From the NCBI GenBank assembly GCA_023333565.1, contig JAJKFH010001141.1, positions 62,001 through 126,000 on the forward strand: 64,000 nt of DNA. The letters are read 5' to 3'. Below the pieces are notes generated by a model, which worked only from the letters and a program-made list of their open reading frames with translations, did no database searches and was not told where the DNA came from. The DNA comes from Puffinus mauretanicus. Lineage: Eukaryota > Chordata > Aves > Procellariiformes > Procellariidae. Below are positions 48,716-62,900 of this stretch, piece after piece; position 1 is the stretch's first letter; each line of letters starts with the position of its first letter. Position numbers and translations under genes: made by a program.

Positions 48716-51700
48716 TGCTTGCACAGTGCAGTCCTAGTTTGTGATTACTGCTCCAAAGTGCTTCGGCAGTGAGTCATAAATTAATTAGTGTCCTAACGAC
48801 AGGCAGTGTTTTGGTGGTCTCATGATTGGGGTATTGCAAGAGCATGACGGGGCACTCATGGGGCTGTCAGAACAACACTGTCAAGCTGTTATTCTTGCTA
48901 ACAACATCCAAAAGCAATGCCAACACAGCGGCATTCGCACCAACGCCTGCAGCCATAAAACTGCCGTGCTGAAGATTTCCCCCATGCTGCGATCACAGCC
49001 CCCCCTTTCAGGATCTAAGTAGCCTCATTAATAAAAATTTCCAGCTCATCAACAATTCCTGGGAATATAGAGGGATTGCTCCAGAGGGAACTTGTTCTCT
49101 TACTGTCCCAAATGCAGGCACCGTATGTCAACAATCTGATGCACAAATGAGCCATGCTAGCATGAGGTGGCTATCTATCACGAAGTTTTATTAGTTCTAC
49201 TTCCCATGTCACTCGGGCTATAAAGCTCAATATAATGACGCAGCTCTTCAGCCTAGTATCTCAATGACAAGACCTTGGCACACTGCCTACTGCTATAACT
49301 CAGGGCCTTACGTCTAATTTGAAGTTGTTTAATTGATGTCTTTAGTTTTCTGCCACTGCCCGCTTCGGAAGCACTTAGACAGCTCTCTTGAACCTGGTAC
49401 GATTCCCCTATTAACGTTAAGTCACCACTCTCTTAGGCTTATGTTGGGTAAACTGAATGGGCTGAAATCCTCACATCTTTCATAAACAAGTGGCTTTTCT
49501 GGGGACCCCGAATCACTCCTGTGACCTCTCTGTGCTCCAGCACCCCCGGCACATGCAACAGTACGGTTCGCACTGCAACTTCATGCAGTTTTACACATGG
49601 AAACCCATGTTTTGCGCGCCGTTCTCACAGCCCTGCAGCTGTAACAGCCTCAGGTCTCAATCGGCGCTAGAGGCTGGTATGATGGGTCTCACCTAAACTA
49701 CACTGCATCCTCCAGCTACACCTCTCCTTTTTGCAATGAAGCTGAACAGCCTTAGTATTAAGAGGGGGACCAGCAGGAATAGCTGGAGGCACCACCTCTG
49801 GGGTGACAGAGCCAGCTGCTGTAGACCAGAGCCAGCGCCCTGTTAACACGGCTTCCAGCAAGCTCCTGTCTCTCCAGGAGCTGCATCTCACCTCTCCTCC
49901 TCCCAGGAGGTCTCGGCTCAGCTCCTTGCTGCCTGGCTACTCCTGGGAAGCTGCCTGCTGCTGGCCGTGTAATCCAGCGCTGAAAAACACCTCTTTGAGC
50001 TCACAATTGGCCGTGCTTCTCCTGTTAGTTGAAACCCAAAGAGTATCGGTCTAAAACCAGAGGTGTTTAGATAACAGCACAAAGCCACCCGCCAGCACCT
50101 CCAGGAACAACTTGGACCCCAAAGGAGTTGCTGCCGCCGGAGTCTCCCCCCCTCCAACATTTTCCAGCTGCTTGGCACAGCGAGGTGGCTCCCCTGCCCA
50201 TGGACTGAGACCTGCGTGGCTCCTGTCCTGTTTGCAGAAGGAGCGTTTACACCCCACGCTGCGGCTGCAGCAACGGGAACCTCTGCACGTTGCCATGAGC
50301 TCCTGGACAAACAAGCAAACCCAGCCCACGCTGATGGGCTGCAGGGATCCGTCCCGGGGACACAGCGCGTGGCGGGGCACCGGCTCATCAGAAAAGCTCT
50401 CTGTGCCTGACGCATGGTGGAGGCATTCAAGCTATGAATTTTCCCCCCCTGCAGCCTATTTTACATGCACTTAAAGCTGTTTTCTTTCCCCTCTCCCCCA
50501 AATTACAAGATCTTATGATTACAAGAAATCATGAAGGAATAACTATAAATATAGTTATAATTATGTATAATCATAATTACACGGATAATTTTTACATGAA
50601 AGTTGAGAGTCACTCCCACAGCTAAAGCCTTAAGGAAAAACAAACAAACAAACAAATTAAAACACTATAATTCTCAGAGCTGAGGTGAAATTGCCCGCCC
50701 TGGTAACGCCAGGCTCAGTTTTTCTGGAAATGGCAAGTCTCGGAAGAAAATGGAAAATACATGTTCTGTCCTCACAACAATCACACGCAACTTTTGAGCC
50801 CAGCCTGTTGAATCTGTTGATCCATTCCAGTCCCTAACAGCGGATCCGACCTAACCTCTGCGGATACGCGCACGGTAGAGAACAGGCAAGCCAGGTCAGG
50901 TCAGAGTCCACCTATCTTGAGCCAGTAATACACGCTGGCCAGCCCCAAAATACAGGGCAATTATAAAGCGATCCCTCCTCCGGCCATATTTCTCCAGCCT
51001 CCAGCCATCAGCTGTTTAACCCTTCCCAGGCTGGAGGCTGCATCTTGACCGGCACGTTTAACCGCTGCTGATGGTCCTCCCTCCCCATTATCGGCCCGCT
51101 CCTTGGTTGAACTCATCCCTGCTTGCTACAGCCTGCGGCGATGAGATTGCACATGGCATGCAGTGAGAAGATCTTCTTGTGTTCCTGTTTTAATTAACTC
51201 AATTGCAAACTAATGTGCCCCATTCAGAGCAGATGGAAACTGTGAGGTCATTTCACGGCAGTCAAGGGAACGCCACCGGTTTATAGGAGCTGAAATAAAA
51301 CTGGTGCAGCAGTACTCAGCATTATTACAGGAGTTGTGGGCCTGACTCATGCCTAGGTTAAAGGAAAACGCCGCAAAGTGAATGGAGCAAGGAAGGAGAG
51401 AAACGATCTAGCACAGTCATCAACGAGGAATGCTCTTATCAAAATTTTGTCTCATCTGACACAGCTTGGGCAGAGTCAATGGCACGATGCCACTTTACAC
51501 CAACTTCAGCTCCAAGTCCAGCAAGGATTAAGGTCTTACTTCCCCCAGAATACTAAGCATCCAGCATGGCAGCCATCCTAATTCACCCGTGTTTGTACAG
51601 CCCTTGGCGCAGCGTAATTGTGGACAACGACTGGGTTTCTTAATAGCTACCACAACACAAATAACCATCTTCACCCTGGTGACTACACGGGAACAAAGCT

Positions 51701-52804
51701 GCTCCGCAACCTCTGGCCCCAATTACGAATTCCAAGATCTTTTGCAAAATCAAAGCTGACCAAACAGATCTGTTGGCCAATAAATGCTCCTAAGGAAGAA
51801 AAACAACAAAGAAAAACACAGAACTGTATGTGGTGTTTTAGATAAACTGTCCTGCAGGCAGGAAGTACGTGGGAGAGGCAGGAGTAAAGCCCGTATCACC
51901 TCGCTCCACTCCCCACGCACTGCGTGACATGTTACCAAACATGTGGCTGTAAATATTCATTTGAATCTTCAGGCCATTGGATTGCAAAAATTCTATCAGA
52001 TTCAGCGTAAACTGCCCTCCTACCACAGAGGGTGGTTTGTACCAGCCAGGGTTTCCAGAGATGGTTTCTCCTCGACAAGCGCCGGGGATGTCCACAGCGG
52101 GGATGTTTTCCCTGCGGAACTGCAGGAATTTAACGCATTCAACATGTAAAAATGGGAACTCGTAGGATCTACCCAAAGCAGCTCAACCTGTGAACACACA
52201 AACAATTTTGTGAAAAACAGAGAAGCACAAAAGCAAAGGCAGAGGGGCTAAACCAAAGAGGTGTAGGACCTCCTCCCAGATGAGTCACTGTCAGAAGAAA
52301 AGGACAAAAAAATTTCAAATGATTAATTTGTTACAAGTATTTTATTACAGCTATAATCACCAAACTGAGATGGTTATCTCTGCTTACGGTGGGGCCAATT
52401 CAGCTCTCAGGGAGACAAGGGGTTTTTCCTACAATTGCAAACAGAAACGAGGAGAATCGCGCTCCCAAGATCTGGGCTTCAGTACTTCCCACCTGCCCGC
52501 TGTTGCACCAGCCAGGTATTTTACCTGAGCATCGATATCTCAGCCAGCAAGACACACCGCTGCAGCACCCAGCTTTTAACCCCAATGTGACAGAGTTGGA
52601 AGCTTCCAAATGAAAGCAAAAAGGAAGGCGCAACCCCTCCTTTCCTCTGGTCTTCTCCCAGCTTGGGACTCGGTATCAGGTTTTACAGTACGAGCAAAGG
52701 GCAAGATTGCAGCCTTGGACCTGATGGGGAGCCCAGCCCTGGGTGCTGATGGCAGCAGAGGGTGTGGTAGGTCCGCGTCAGGCACCATCATAATCAATAC
52801 ATTC

Positions 52805-52844
52805 AACAATGACAATAATAATTATAATTATAATTACAATTATC
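52805..52844 (+). repeat. AAT/TAATTA-rich simple repeat
   Basis: An imperfect trinucleotide and hexanucleotide A/T repeat of about 40 bp (AATAATAATTATAATTATAA and on). It explains the Asn/Tyr run in a spurious overlapping open frame. Confidence 0.75.
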
Positions 52845-53389
52845 CTGCACCTGCCCACATTGCCTATGACATGAATGACTCTTTCCAGGTCTGTGGGAGG
52901 GGAGGCAAGATCAGGTCCAGCACTGCACGGAGCTGGGGCTACCCACGGCCATGCCGGCTGCTCAGAGAAACCTCCTCCACCCCAGCACCCGACAGCCTCC
53001 TCCCTACACCCACCGGCACCCCAGAACCGCCTCCAGCCATCAGCTCCACTTGCGGCAGGTTTCCACGTTGCACGAGGACAGTGTGGGAGGAGAGAGGCTT
53101 GGCAGGAAAAGGAGAAGAGGAAAAATAGTGCCAAGAGTGAGAACAGCTCTCCACGATGCGGAGGATGCTTCCTCGCCGCGTCCCGTGGGCTGCAGGGGAA
53201 GAACCTCACCCGGTACGAAAAAGGGAGCAAGGGCCCTCCAAGGCAGGACTGAGCTTCCAGTTTACCGTGTTCACCAGGCGTGCAGCAGGTATGAATCAGT
53301 TGCGCAAAATTTGACCCCAGGTGTTAAAAATCGGGATGAATCAGATCTGGTACCAGATTTAAGAGGGATTACGGACTCGCTTCTGGGCT

Positions 53390-53720
53390 TAGTGCCGGCG
53401 TGGCCCTGACACACGCAGACACGTGGGCTTGCGCGGGGCCGTCGCACGGGCACAGGCAGCCCCGCCGTGCCACATCATAACTGTCCTCGCAAAGCCGAGA
53501 CGGAGCGAAGCGAGCGGGCGATTCCTCCCTCCGCCTCAAGGTGCTGACGTGGGCCCACGCCTGCGCTGCGTGCGCGCCACGAACCTGTGGAGCTACGCTA
53601 CAGGGCACATCATTTGGTGCCAAAGTTTCCCTTGCAGACATGTCGGGACGGCAAGGAGCTCCCAACCAACACGCTGCGCTGCTAAGAGGAGGCTCCAAGA
53701 GTTAACCGGCCCCCGGGGGT
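53390..53720. promoter_or_regulatory. CpG-dense segment in the KRT7-KRT80 spacer
   Basis: CpG dinucleotides are visibly concentrated here compared with the flanks, for example GAGACGGAGCGAAGCGAGCG near 53500 and CTGCGCTGCGTGCGCGCCAC near 53570. A TGACG element (CREB/ATF-like core) lies at 53545-53549. This could be an enhancer or the promoter of an unannotated transcript. No coding evidence was seen. Confidence 0.35.
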
Positions 53721-56700
53721 AACCCAGCACCAAAACCACGCGCACAGCAACTGCCCCTTTGCAGTAATTCAAGTGCTGACCAGGAGCAGAGCGGGCCGTG
53801 CCCGGCACCCCTCTGCCCGTGCTGCGGAGGGGCTGGGTTGCACCATTTGGGAAATATGCAGCACGACAAACCGCCCCAGGAAAGCTGTGGTGAGGCGTAG
53901 GCATGGCCGAATGCCCGCTTTGCATTTATTCCAGAAGGGTGTTGGTGGCACAAGAGGCAAAGTGGGAGACTGAGACCCAATTCACATAAGCAGCCGGGAA
54001 AAAAAATAAACTCAGACCTCTTGCTTGATGATTTGGGCACGTGGCCTCTGAAAAGCGCAGGCACAAGGCAGCTGCAAGTGAGGGGGCATAGAGGCACTGG
54101 TTCTCCAGCACAAGGAGCTCCCACCATGATCTCTGTGGGACGCCACAGCAAATTGTCCCTCAGTTTGTCCTAACACAGCTGCTGCATCAACACCATCCCC
54201 TTCTCCCATTCTCACCCTCACCATGCCCCTGCTCCCAGCTCGTGGCTCCCACCTGATGACAAATGCAGCAGGAGCCCAAATCCCCGTCCTCACGGAGAAA
54301 AAAATACACCCAAAGACATCTCACCTCATGTGCCATCCCTTAAATTTCTGGGCTCACTCCCGCTACACTAATTTTAGGAGAGAAGCTGCTGCAGGCTAGG
54401 ATTGCTCTGATCCACCACCAATCCCCACCTTGGGGCAAAATGATCTGTTTCTGCAATTCCCAATGCAAACGTCCACCTTCTAACTATCACTTTGATGTCT
54501 TAGGTATTTTTTCCCCCAAAAAAAGATCTCAGTGTATTTTAGCCTCAGAACCCGCATGTTGCAAAACAGGTAGATGGCCTCATAAATATCCATGCAACCT
54601 CATTAAGAGCTAAAGGTTCGCAGTACCCACTGAAACACAATACATCGTTATTTATGCTGCAAACCATGTGAGAATGACACACAATGCAGAAACAAAATGC
54701 CTAATTAAAAGTGACACAAGAGCAGAGAGCCAGATTGTAATCAAAGTGGTGGATACTGGGTGCTGTCTAAAAGGAATGAAGTCATTTGCTCAAGTGTGGA
54801 TTGAGAAACATTAAGCAGTAAATCCTCACATTGTGTGCCTCATTTATGCTCTTTTATTAAGCAGGGACACTGAGGAAGGAGAAGCCATTTGCCGAAGTAA
54901 CAGGACAGGTTATTTGAAAGGGAACTGGGAACCTTCAGGCTCCCAGCATAGCTCAAAAGAGTGGGCTCAAAGAGTGGTTGACACAAGGACAAGTGGGGAC
55001 GACGGACAGTCGAGAACACACGGAGGTTCATAGGCTTTGGGACAGCCTTCACCTGAGAAAATAAAGCAGCGGTTTCTAAGATGAAGCAGAGTCCCTTGAT
55101 TTGGGAGATGAGACGATGCGGCTGCCTGGGGGAGATCTAGCGCCCAGCAGCTGCTTCCCCAGCCCTAGGCACGGCTGGTATCACCCAGCCTCTCTGTACA
55201 GAGGGAAGGGAAGAGCCTGCAGCACTCGGCAGAAACAAGTGATGTCACCACCACTTAATTAGTCCTACTTAGTTTTTTTCAATACCTGAAATTTCCTGGA
55301 AACTACGTGAGCAAAAGCGCAGCAGATGGGTTGGAAACCTTCCTGAGTGTGAAGCAGATGTGGGCACGTCCCGTCCTGCCTTCCAAACCCTTCTATAAAT
55401 TCTTTGCAAGTGACGTCTATTTTGGGGGAAGCGATTTAGACGGCAGCGTTTTAGCTACTCGCTGTTTCACGCAGAAATCACAAAGCAGGAAGGAGGGAAG
55501 GGGGCTGGCAGGAGGGATGCGGATGGCTCTGGGCAGGCACATAAAGGAATGAAAGGAGGAGGTGAGAATGGAAATGTGACACTGGAAGGGTGGGTGAGCA
55601 CGGAAAGAAGGAATAAGCAAGAGAGAAGGAAAGAGCAGGGATGGAGTGGAGCGATGGAAGGCTGCAGAGCTATCCCCAACCATCCCCCAAACCAGGGTCC
55701 ATGAAGACCCACAGTCCGGGGTGAAATTCTCCTGTCCCCAGCCACCAAGCCCCGATCCCAGCGTGGGCAGGGTGGCTACAGCGCTTCCCTCGGTGCCCAC
55801 CCACCGCCCCCCAGGGTTGGGAAGGGTCAGACGAGGAGAGCAATGGCAAACCACATGCGTGCCCGAATTAGCATGCAGCCCTGTGGTCACTGGCGTGTCC
55901 CTGGCTGTCCTACCACAGCGCTGGTCTGGGCATGCCTCCAGCCCAGCCCAGCACCTTCCCTTTTCCACCGGGCACAGCAGAGATGGGCTGAGAAACAGAG
56001 CTGAACTAAGGCGTCTCTGCAACCAAAGCCCCTCACCACAAACCCAGCTCTGGGCAGCGTTGCTGGCCTGTCACCCTCTATAATCAACCTACCTCCAGTC
56101 TATGCCACAGAGCCGGTAAATGCCTCTCCTGTCGCAGGATGAGGGCCAGCAGCCAAATTTAACAAAAGCAAACCAAACATTTAACAAAATAGAAATAGGC
56201 CCTCTTCTTATGTTTTTTTAAACCTAAAGTGAACTCGGTGGGCTGAACCTGGCTCTCTGGAACCAGGAACTGCAGCTGCCTGCCCTGTCCTACCTGTGGC
56301 CGCAGTATCAGCCATTCCCCTGCGATGCGTCATTTGGCTTAACACGCACGGTTCCCACTCCAGACGCTCCTCGCGTGCCTGATGAGGCTTAAATAAGCCC
56401 TGCTGACCCACTCATTACCTCCGCGGCTCTCTGCATCCCTCAGCCCTGTTTCTGTCTTGCTTAACCTTAATCATTCAGATTCCTTGGGGCAAATGCTGAT
56501 TCGTTGTTTATGCTTCATACATTACCCATACTTAATAAACAGCAATTACTTATGGAACCTTGATAAATAAATTATTCTACTATGCGTATACATATTGAGC
56601 CAATAATCCTACAAGGTGATTTTCCAGATGGTTGGGATAAATCTCCATGAATCAAGGGAAGGGTGACAAGACTCTCTAGGTTTGTCTGCAAAGGTTTAAG

Positions 56701-59414
56701 CATCCCCAAGCCACCCCGTGCCCATCCGCAAACCTCAACCTACCAAACAACCACACTGCAAACTCAGGCAACACATTGCCCTGCTCCATACATATCCAGA
56801 ACGGGAGATCCTGGGACCACTCAACATCTGTGGATGGTGACAACTCCATCCAAATGGATCGGGAGCCAAGCTAGACCAGGCTGCAAGGACACAGGCAGCA
56901 ACACTGTGGGAGTAGGAGGACACAGCAGTTTAGCTGGAGGTGACTGGACCTTTCATCACATCCTCCAGAGCCTTCTCCACCTTGTTACCACCTTCCTCTT
57001 GTCCCCATCCTTTTTTAGCTTGTTTTGCTGTGTAGCCAAGAAGGCTTGTCCAAATCTCAAAGCCTGATTTTGGAGACCAGCCCATTCCAAATTGAACCAA
57101 ATACCTGGCCAAGGAGGAGCATCGAGAACATCGGCAGGAAGGGAAGAAACACCCTGACTCAGCACTGCCTCTCCCACGGGGCAGGGAAGACAGCAAGGGA
57201 GAGAAACACGCAGCAAGGCTTTGGCTGCCATTGTGTAAAGCAGCCTCCCTTCTCCATCATTGAAAAGACAGCATGGGGCGACGGGTTTCTGCACTGCTAA
57301 GTGCACCTACAATACCAAAGAGCAATATCATCTCAGCATCAGGCTGTTGACTGAAATTAGGGTCCCCCTCGGACCCAGCACCATGACCGGCAGGGTCTCC
57401 CCTTAACGGGGCAAGCTCGGATCCCCACCTCAGCCCCCTGCCTAGCAGGTGGGACAACAGGAGCTTCAGCCTTGGCACCCAGAAAGGAGAGGTTAGAAAG
57501 CAGGTTAATCGTCTCTCTGCAAGCTCTTCCCACACATCCTCGCATTACCTGCCAGCAGAGATGACCACTTGCAAACACTTTCCTTAGAGGGTTACTGCAA
57601 ATTATACCCATCCTTCTGGAAGGAGGCAGGACTTGGAAAAGCCTTGCTCATCTCAGACGAGAGTGGCCCCAATGCTCCCATTAGAAAACGGCTTCCCACC
57701 CTGCTTTTCCCAAGCATTAAAGGCAGCTTTAATCCTAAACCATCATCCTCTGCATCTTTCTGTGGCAGAACGATTCGCCCCCTCACCTCCAGCACCTAAC
57801 AGAGAGGATGTGGGATACAGTACACAACGCTAGGTAGGAACTGGGTCCCAAAAGGCACCAAGCAACGCGTTACAATTAGATCTGATCACCAGGACAGTTT
57901 TTTGTGCCATTCTGCACCGGGAGATGCCATTTCAGCCAAACTGGATATCCTCACAGGCTGGATCCAGTGTTAGAAATTTCATTTTAAGAAAAAAAAAAAT
58001 GGGGAGAGAAAGAATTGATACTTAGAGGAGAAAGGAGTAGGGATTGATGCTCAGGCAGATGTGGTTGCCGGTGCGATGACCAGCAGTGCTTTCTCTGCAG
58101 CAGTGCTCCCTGGGATCTTGCAAAACATAATCGTGCAATATCCCACCTAGCCCAGTGCAGAACACTGCTCCCAGCTGCTGTTAAATTGAACTAGCCTAAT
58201 TTCACCTCTATCTCCTTCCCTCAGAGGGATCATTCCTAGGGAGCCATCACAACTGCCCTCCACACCAGATGAAGCAAAAAACCTGCCAGGTGACCCCATG
58301 ACCTGATGCTAATCAGGAACACTGATGTGCCTGCAGCCACAAAGCCACAAACGAGCAGCCCACGATGAGATAGATAATCTCACCTCACCTTGCAAGAGCC
58401 ACGAGCTTTGTCATCTCCCAGCCATAAATTTTGTTTTAATCCTAAAATAAACCATCAGGATTAAGCTGAAAAGTCCTGACAAGGCTCCGTTGAGTGATGG
58501 ACTTGGTATTCAAATGGATCATCGGGGAAACATTTTCCCTGGAAAGGGTGTTTTGGTAAGATGGGCATGCCATGTAAAAGCACACTGTCCTTGGCAAAAC
58601 ATTGAAACTATGCTTGAAGAAAAGGTTAACCCTACTGGAATGGGTCATCTTCTTTCTGAAGTCCTTCTTAAGACAGAAACTACTACATCATCAGATATGT
58701 TTCTTGTTGAAGCAGGTCTGTGACAGATCCAAGCTTTCTTTCCCTTCACTTGGCAGGGAAATTCCCAGCTTTTCTTCCAACATAGGGCAGAACCAGACTG
58801 TAAAACAGCAGCTTTCCCACAAAATGGAAATTCTCAATTTTGGCCAGACTATCCCCTTTCCTGAGAACTCTGCAATGCAATAGACAAAAAGAGGCAGAAA
58901 CTGTCCTGATTTTTCACACGAGAAACTGAGTTAAAGCAGGAAAATGCTTTCAAGAAAGCCATGTCCAACATTGATTTATACCTAGGTCCAAACAGGTATT
59001 TAAGGGCGTGCCACCTTCGCAGCCTAGAATTCATTAAAAGACAGTGGTTTTTGGTGTCTCCAGTGCCAGCTTTTAAAGGGCTTTCAAGGAGCGGGAGTGC
59101 AGCTGCCAAGTATGGACTTGGGCACTTTTGAGATCCAACTTGGTGTCTAGGGGTTTTGAAGGTCTCCATTGTTGCCAGCCCAGATGACTGAATAACCTCA
59201 GGACTCTTGGTCCCAGAGGGTCTCAAAAGACCCAGGGGTCTCAAGACCTATCGTCCCTAAAACATCCAGAGCACCAGAAGCTTCTGTGATGTGCCTGTCT
59301 GGTCAAAGGAAGACCACGAGCACCTCTAATCACGATGAGCTTGAGATGCGTTTCCAAACTCCTACCCTTAGTCAATTCAGACTCTTTCTTTATGATTTTA
59401 AACACTCCCCCACC

Positions 59415-59416
59415 AA

Positions 59417-59447
<31 letters not shown>
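59415..59447 (+). repeat. A-rich homopolymer tract
   Basis: 33 bases of A interrupted once by G at 59436, about 530 bp before the KRT80-like start codon. It is a plausible simple-sequence length polymorphism, and assembly length may be unreliable here. Confidence 0.8.
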
Positions 59448-59979
59448 TCACAATTCCTTCCTGCAGATTTTGGCTGGAAACCAGCCAGGGGCTGAACCCA
59501 GGCTCCATGCGCCAAGCACCAGCGCAGCAGCCGTGCTCAGAGCCGTCCTCCCTGAGCCTGCTGCAGCCCAGCACCTTTGATTGCTTTCTTCACCATTTAA
59601 GGATGAGGAAAGCAGCCGCTTGGGGCCCAGCGAATTACCTGTGAGTGATTTGTTTTTGCTGTGAGTGCCTATGCCCTCACCACACAAACAAGCTCCTGAA
59701 GAAAGGAGGGTACAGAGAGAGGAGGGAAAAAAAAAAAAGCCAACAGGTTGATCTGGATTACATCAACGGTTACACCCTCCTCCGTTTAATGAACATAGGA
59801 GAACAGGTGCTTGTAATTCATTAGCCAACCCACGAGCTGAGGAGACAGGAATTAAGCCTACCAAACTCCTCAGCGTGCCACTACTCTCCTTCCCTTTGAG
59901 GCAGCAGCAGCAAGAAAACTTCACCTCCTTCTTTCCTCCCCCTCTCCCTCCCTTCGAGCTGCAGAGCCACAAGCCGAGC

Positions 59980-62900
59980 ATGACTAACCCTTGCAGAGCC
60001 TTCACCAGTGGCTCCCTCTCCTCCTGGGAGGTGTCAGGGAAGATGAGCAGAGGAAAAGCAGCCAGCACGTCCCCGGATCACCTGGGCCGCTGCAGTCCCA
60101 ACGGGGTGGCCAGCAATGGCTATGGCTCTCTCAGCCTCCACGGAGATGGCGGATACCGATGCTCCTCTTACCCCTCCTTCTCCATCGACGGGACACTTCT
60201 GGCCCCTGTGCACCTCGATATCGACCCTGACTTCCAAGCCATGCGGCAGCAGGAGAAAGAGGACATCAAGTTGCTCAACAACCAGTTCGTGACCCTAATT
60301 GAGAAGGTAAGGTGAGCTACTGAGGACCACAGTGCAGCATGGGGATGAAGATGGTGGTGGGGAAGCAGACACTAACCAGTCTTTCAGGAGACTTATGAAG
60401 GCCTTCAGCTAACCATTGCCAGGCTCTGAATATTAGGCTAATTACCCAATTAGCTATTCCTTCAGTGCTATCTGTTTTAACAAGTGTTGGCATCATCTCT
60501 AGGTGAAGCCGGGCCACATCCGTGGTCAGCGGCATCAGGCAGCCCGTGCATCTCCTCGCTGCGCCGGTCACCCCATGGGTCCCTGGGGAGGACAGGCAGC
60601 TCTGCCCTCGGGGACCCTGCCCTGCCCGAGCAGCAAAGGCAGGGCCATGGAGGCACGGTGCCGGACAGAGCAGGCCTTGGCTCCCGGAGTGGACAAACAG
60701 CCATGGGCAGTGACGCCGATTAAGGCGGCAGCTCAAATTCTTCTCCAACTGCTAAAGACAGCTGGAAATCCACCTCCATAGCAATGTGGTGGGCAAGGGA
60801 GACCCCCCACCCACCTCCCTCCTCTGTGGTTTTTATTGCGAGGGGTTGCATGCTTAGCCAAGAAAGTGTCGCTTTCATCTCTTAAGATCCATGAGAAGGC
60901 AGAAGGTTTTCTCAAAGGAAAACAACTCATCTAGCCGAGGCAGGTTTCTGCAAAGCCCTGGTGCTCTGTAAACAGATGGTAATCTCCTAGGAGGATTGCT
61001 TCACTGCAGTCTACAATACAGGCACTCAATGCCAAGCTACTATGGCTTGGGATTTTTTTTTTTTTTTAACTCTACTTCTAAGAGGACCTGACTTCACACT
61101 GGGAAGGAGAAGGGCGGGGGAACCATCTCCCACAGCATCTATCTAAACTGAATGGTTGTGAACCAACCACACCTACATGTGCAAACAGGCGTGCGGCGGT
61201 ACCGGGGGGCTGACCCTGAATGGAGGGGCACCATGTCTGTGCTTTTCCAAGCACAGATCTCGGCAATGTGAATTTGGAGAACCCCTGGTTTGGAAATCAC
61301 GCAGGTGGGTTGTGTTGCATGTGCTGCAGGACTGGTCCTTTGACTATCCCCGAGAGGTCGGGGGTTGTGTGGATGCTAGCCCTGCTCAGAAACCAGACCT
61401 CAGCAGAAAGGATGGGGGTAGGGGAGATGGGACAAGACCACGCAGTGACAATATGTACGCGAGACAGACCACACGCGCTAGCCTGTTCCATGCAAACAGG
61501 GACGGAAGAAGAGAGAGAGCCTCTAGGTTTCCTGATAAACCCAATCTGGTAGCCTGCTGATACGTGTGCATTACAGGGCCTGATGGACAGAAGATACGAA
61601 CACCCCACTTTAGCTGGGTGGCTTTGACTTTAGCGCTAGCAGCTCCTGCATTGAGCTTTGAAGGCTGTAGCTTCAAGTGGTACATCAAGTGGCAAACTTC
61701 AGCCATCTGCCTCAGGCCCTCATTCCAGAGGAAGGTAATGACACTTCCTTGACAAAGAGAACTTGCCTTTTTAATCAGGAATTCAGATGGTCTCAAGCCT
61801 GAGCGGCTAATTCCTCAGATAATTGACCACACTAACTTTGGGAGTTTGCTGCTGATGGTTTTCCAGCAGGCTGTTCCAGATTTGCTAGTATTTATTTTCC
61901 ACCCAGATATGTCCAGGTGGAAGGCAGGGAAAAGCCAAGTCAGGGAGCCCCTGTTTGAAGCCCTACCTTTAGCCTGAGCAGCACAGAGGTAGAAGCCTCC
62001 GAGGACCAAGCTTTGGTCACTTCTCCTGTGTTCAGGCATGATTTTCCAGGAAATGAGGCCAGATTTGGGTGATTCTTCCTGCTGCAAAGCTCATGTTAGA
62101 AGACTTTGCAAGAAGAATTTCTGCTAAGAAGGATGCTGCGTAAGAAGCCAAGGTGTAGGCAGTTCAGCCCAGTGGATGGGTATGGTTTGGGGGAAGAAGA
62201 GAAGAAGAAAAAGAGCAGCTAAGGATTAGGAGCAAATTCAGGAACTGAGACTTGATTTGAGGGTGAAAGATGGACTTAGAACAACAGCCAACACATTCAA
62301 TCATTTACCGTCCCAGCAGCAAACGGGGAAGCTGCCTTAAAATGAGAGGCTGTTCCCTACAGCCAACCCCACAGGTTGACCCAAGCCCCACGGAGGGATG
62401 CTCTATCACAATCCCTGAGATGCCTCAGATGGAGAGAACAAATGGCCCAACTGGCTCCTGGTAGCCCTGGAGGCCGCTTATTTGTGCCACTTGGAATGCC
62501 CCTTTCTGGCTCCGCCACAGCATCATCCTCTGGTTCTCAGCCTCACGCGTGCACACACGCACAGCGTGCCGCTCTGCTCTTCTGCCAGGACAAAGCAGCC
62601 AGTCAGCAGACTGGACTACTGATGGGACGTCTACGGCCACGTGGTAAGGTATCAGGAAGGAAGGCTTAGGTCTCTAACAGCGAGACCTGGAAGATGCCAA
62701 CACTCACATCCCTTCTGCTGAAAACTGTGAGCATCGGAGCACTTTTGCTCTGCTTGGCTGCTCTCTGCTCCTGCTCCTCTCTCTCTGTTCAGACAAGAAG
62801 CATTTTCGGAAAGATGCTGTCTCTCACCATGTGCGTCCGCGCAGTGGTCAGCAGCTGGGAACTCTGCCTCTTCAGTGCACTGATGCTGCTTCGGGCCACA

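Larger units (their letters stand above)
46413..59979. other. 13.5-kb spacer between KRT7 and KRT80-like gene
   Basis: No keratin exon, tRNA or recognisable mobile element was found on either strand. Open frames up to about 200 codons (for example 46388-46993 and 55417-56022, minus) show no domain and overlap other frames, so I treat them as chance in GC-rich DNA. Visible structure: an 18-A run (48471-48488), a short direct repeat (48681-48715), an AAT/TAATTA stretch (52805-52844), a CpG-dense segment (about 53390-53720), AT-rich blocks (54480-54860, 56460-56640) and a long A-tract (59415-59447). KRT7 and KRT80 are transcribed away from this gap, so it probably holds both promoters and shared enhancers. 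Confidence 0.5.

Noticed and set aside
52610..53128. A 172-codon frame with an Asn/Tyr repeat
   Set aside because: The repeat is only the AAT/TAATTA simple sequence translated, and the rest has no recognisable features.
55417..56022. A 201-codon minus-strand frame in the KRT7-KRT80 gap
   Set aside because: It overlaps other long frames in GC-rich DNA and shows no domain or splice evidence.
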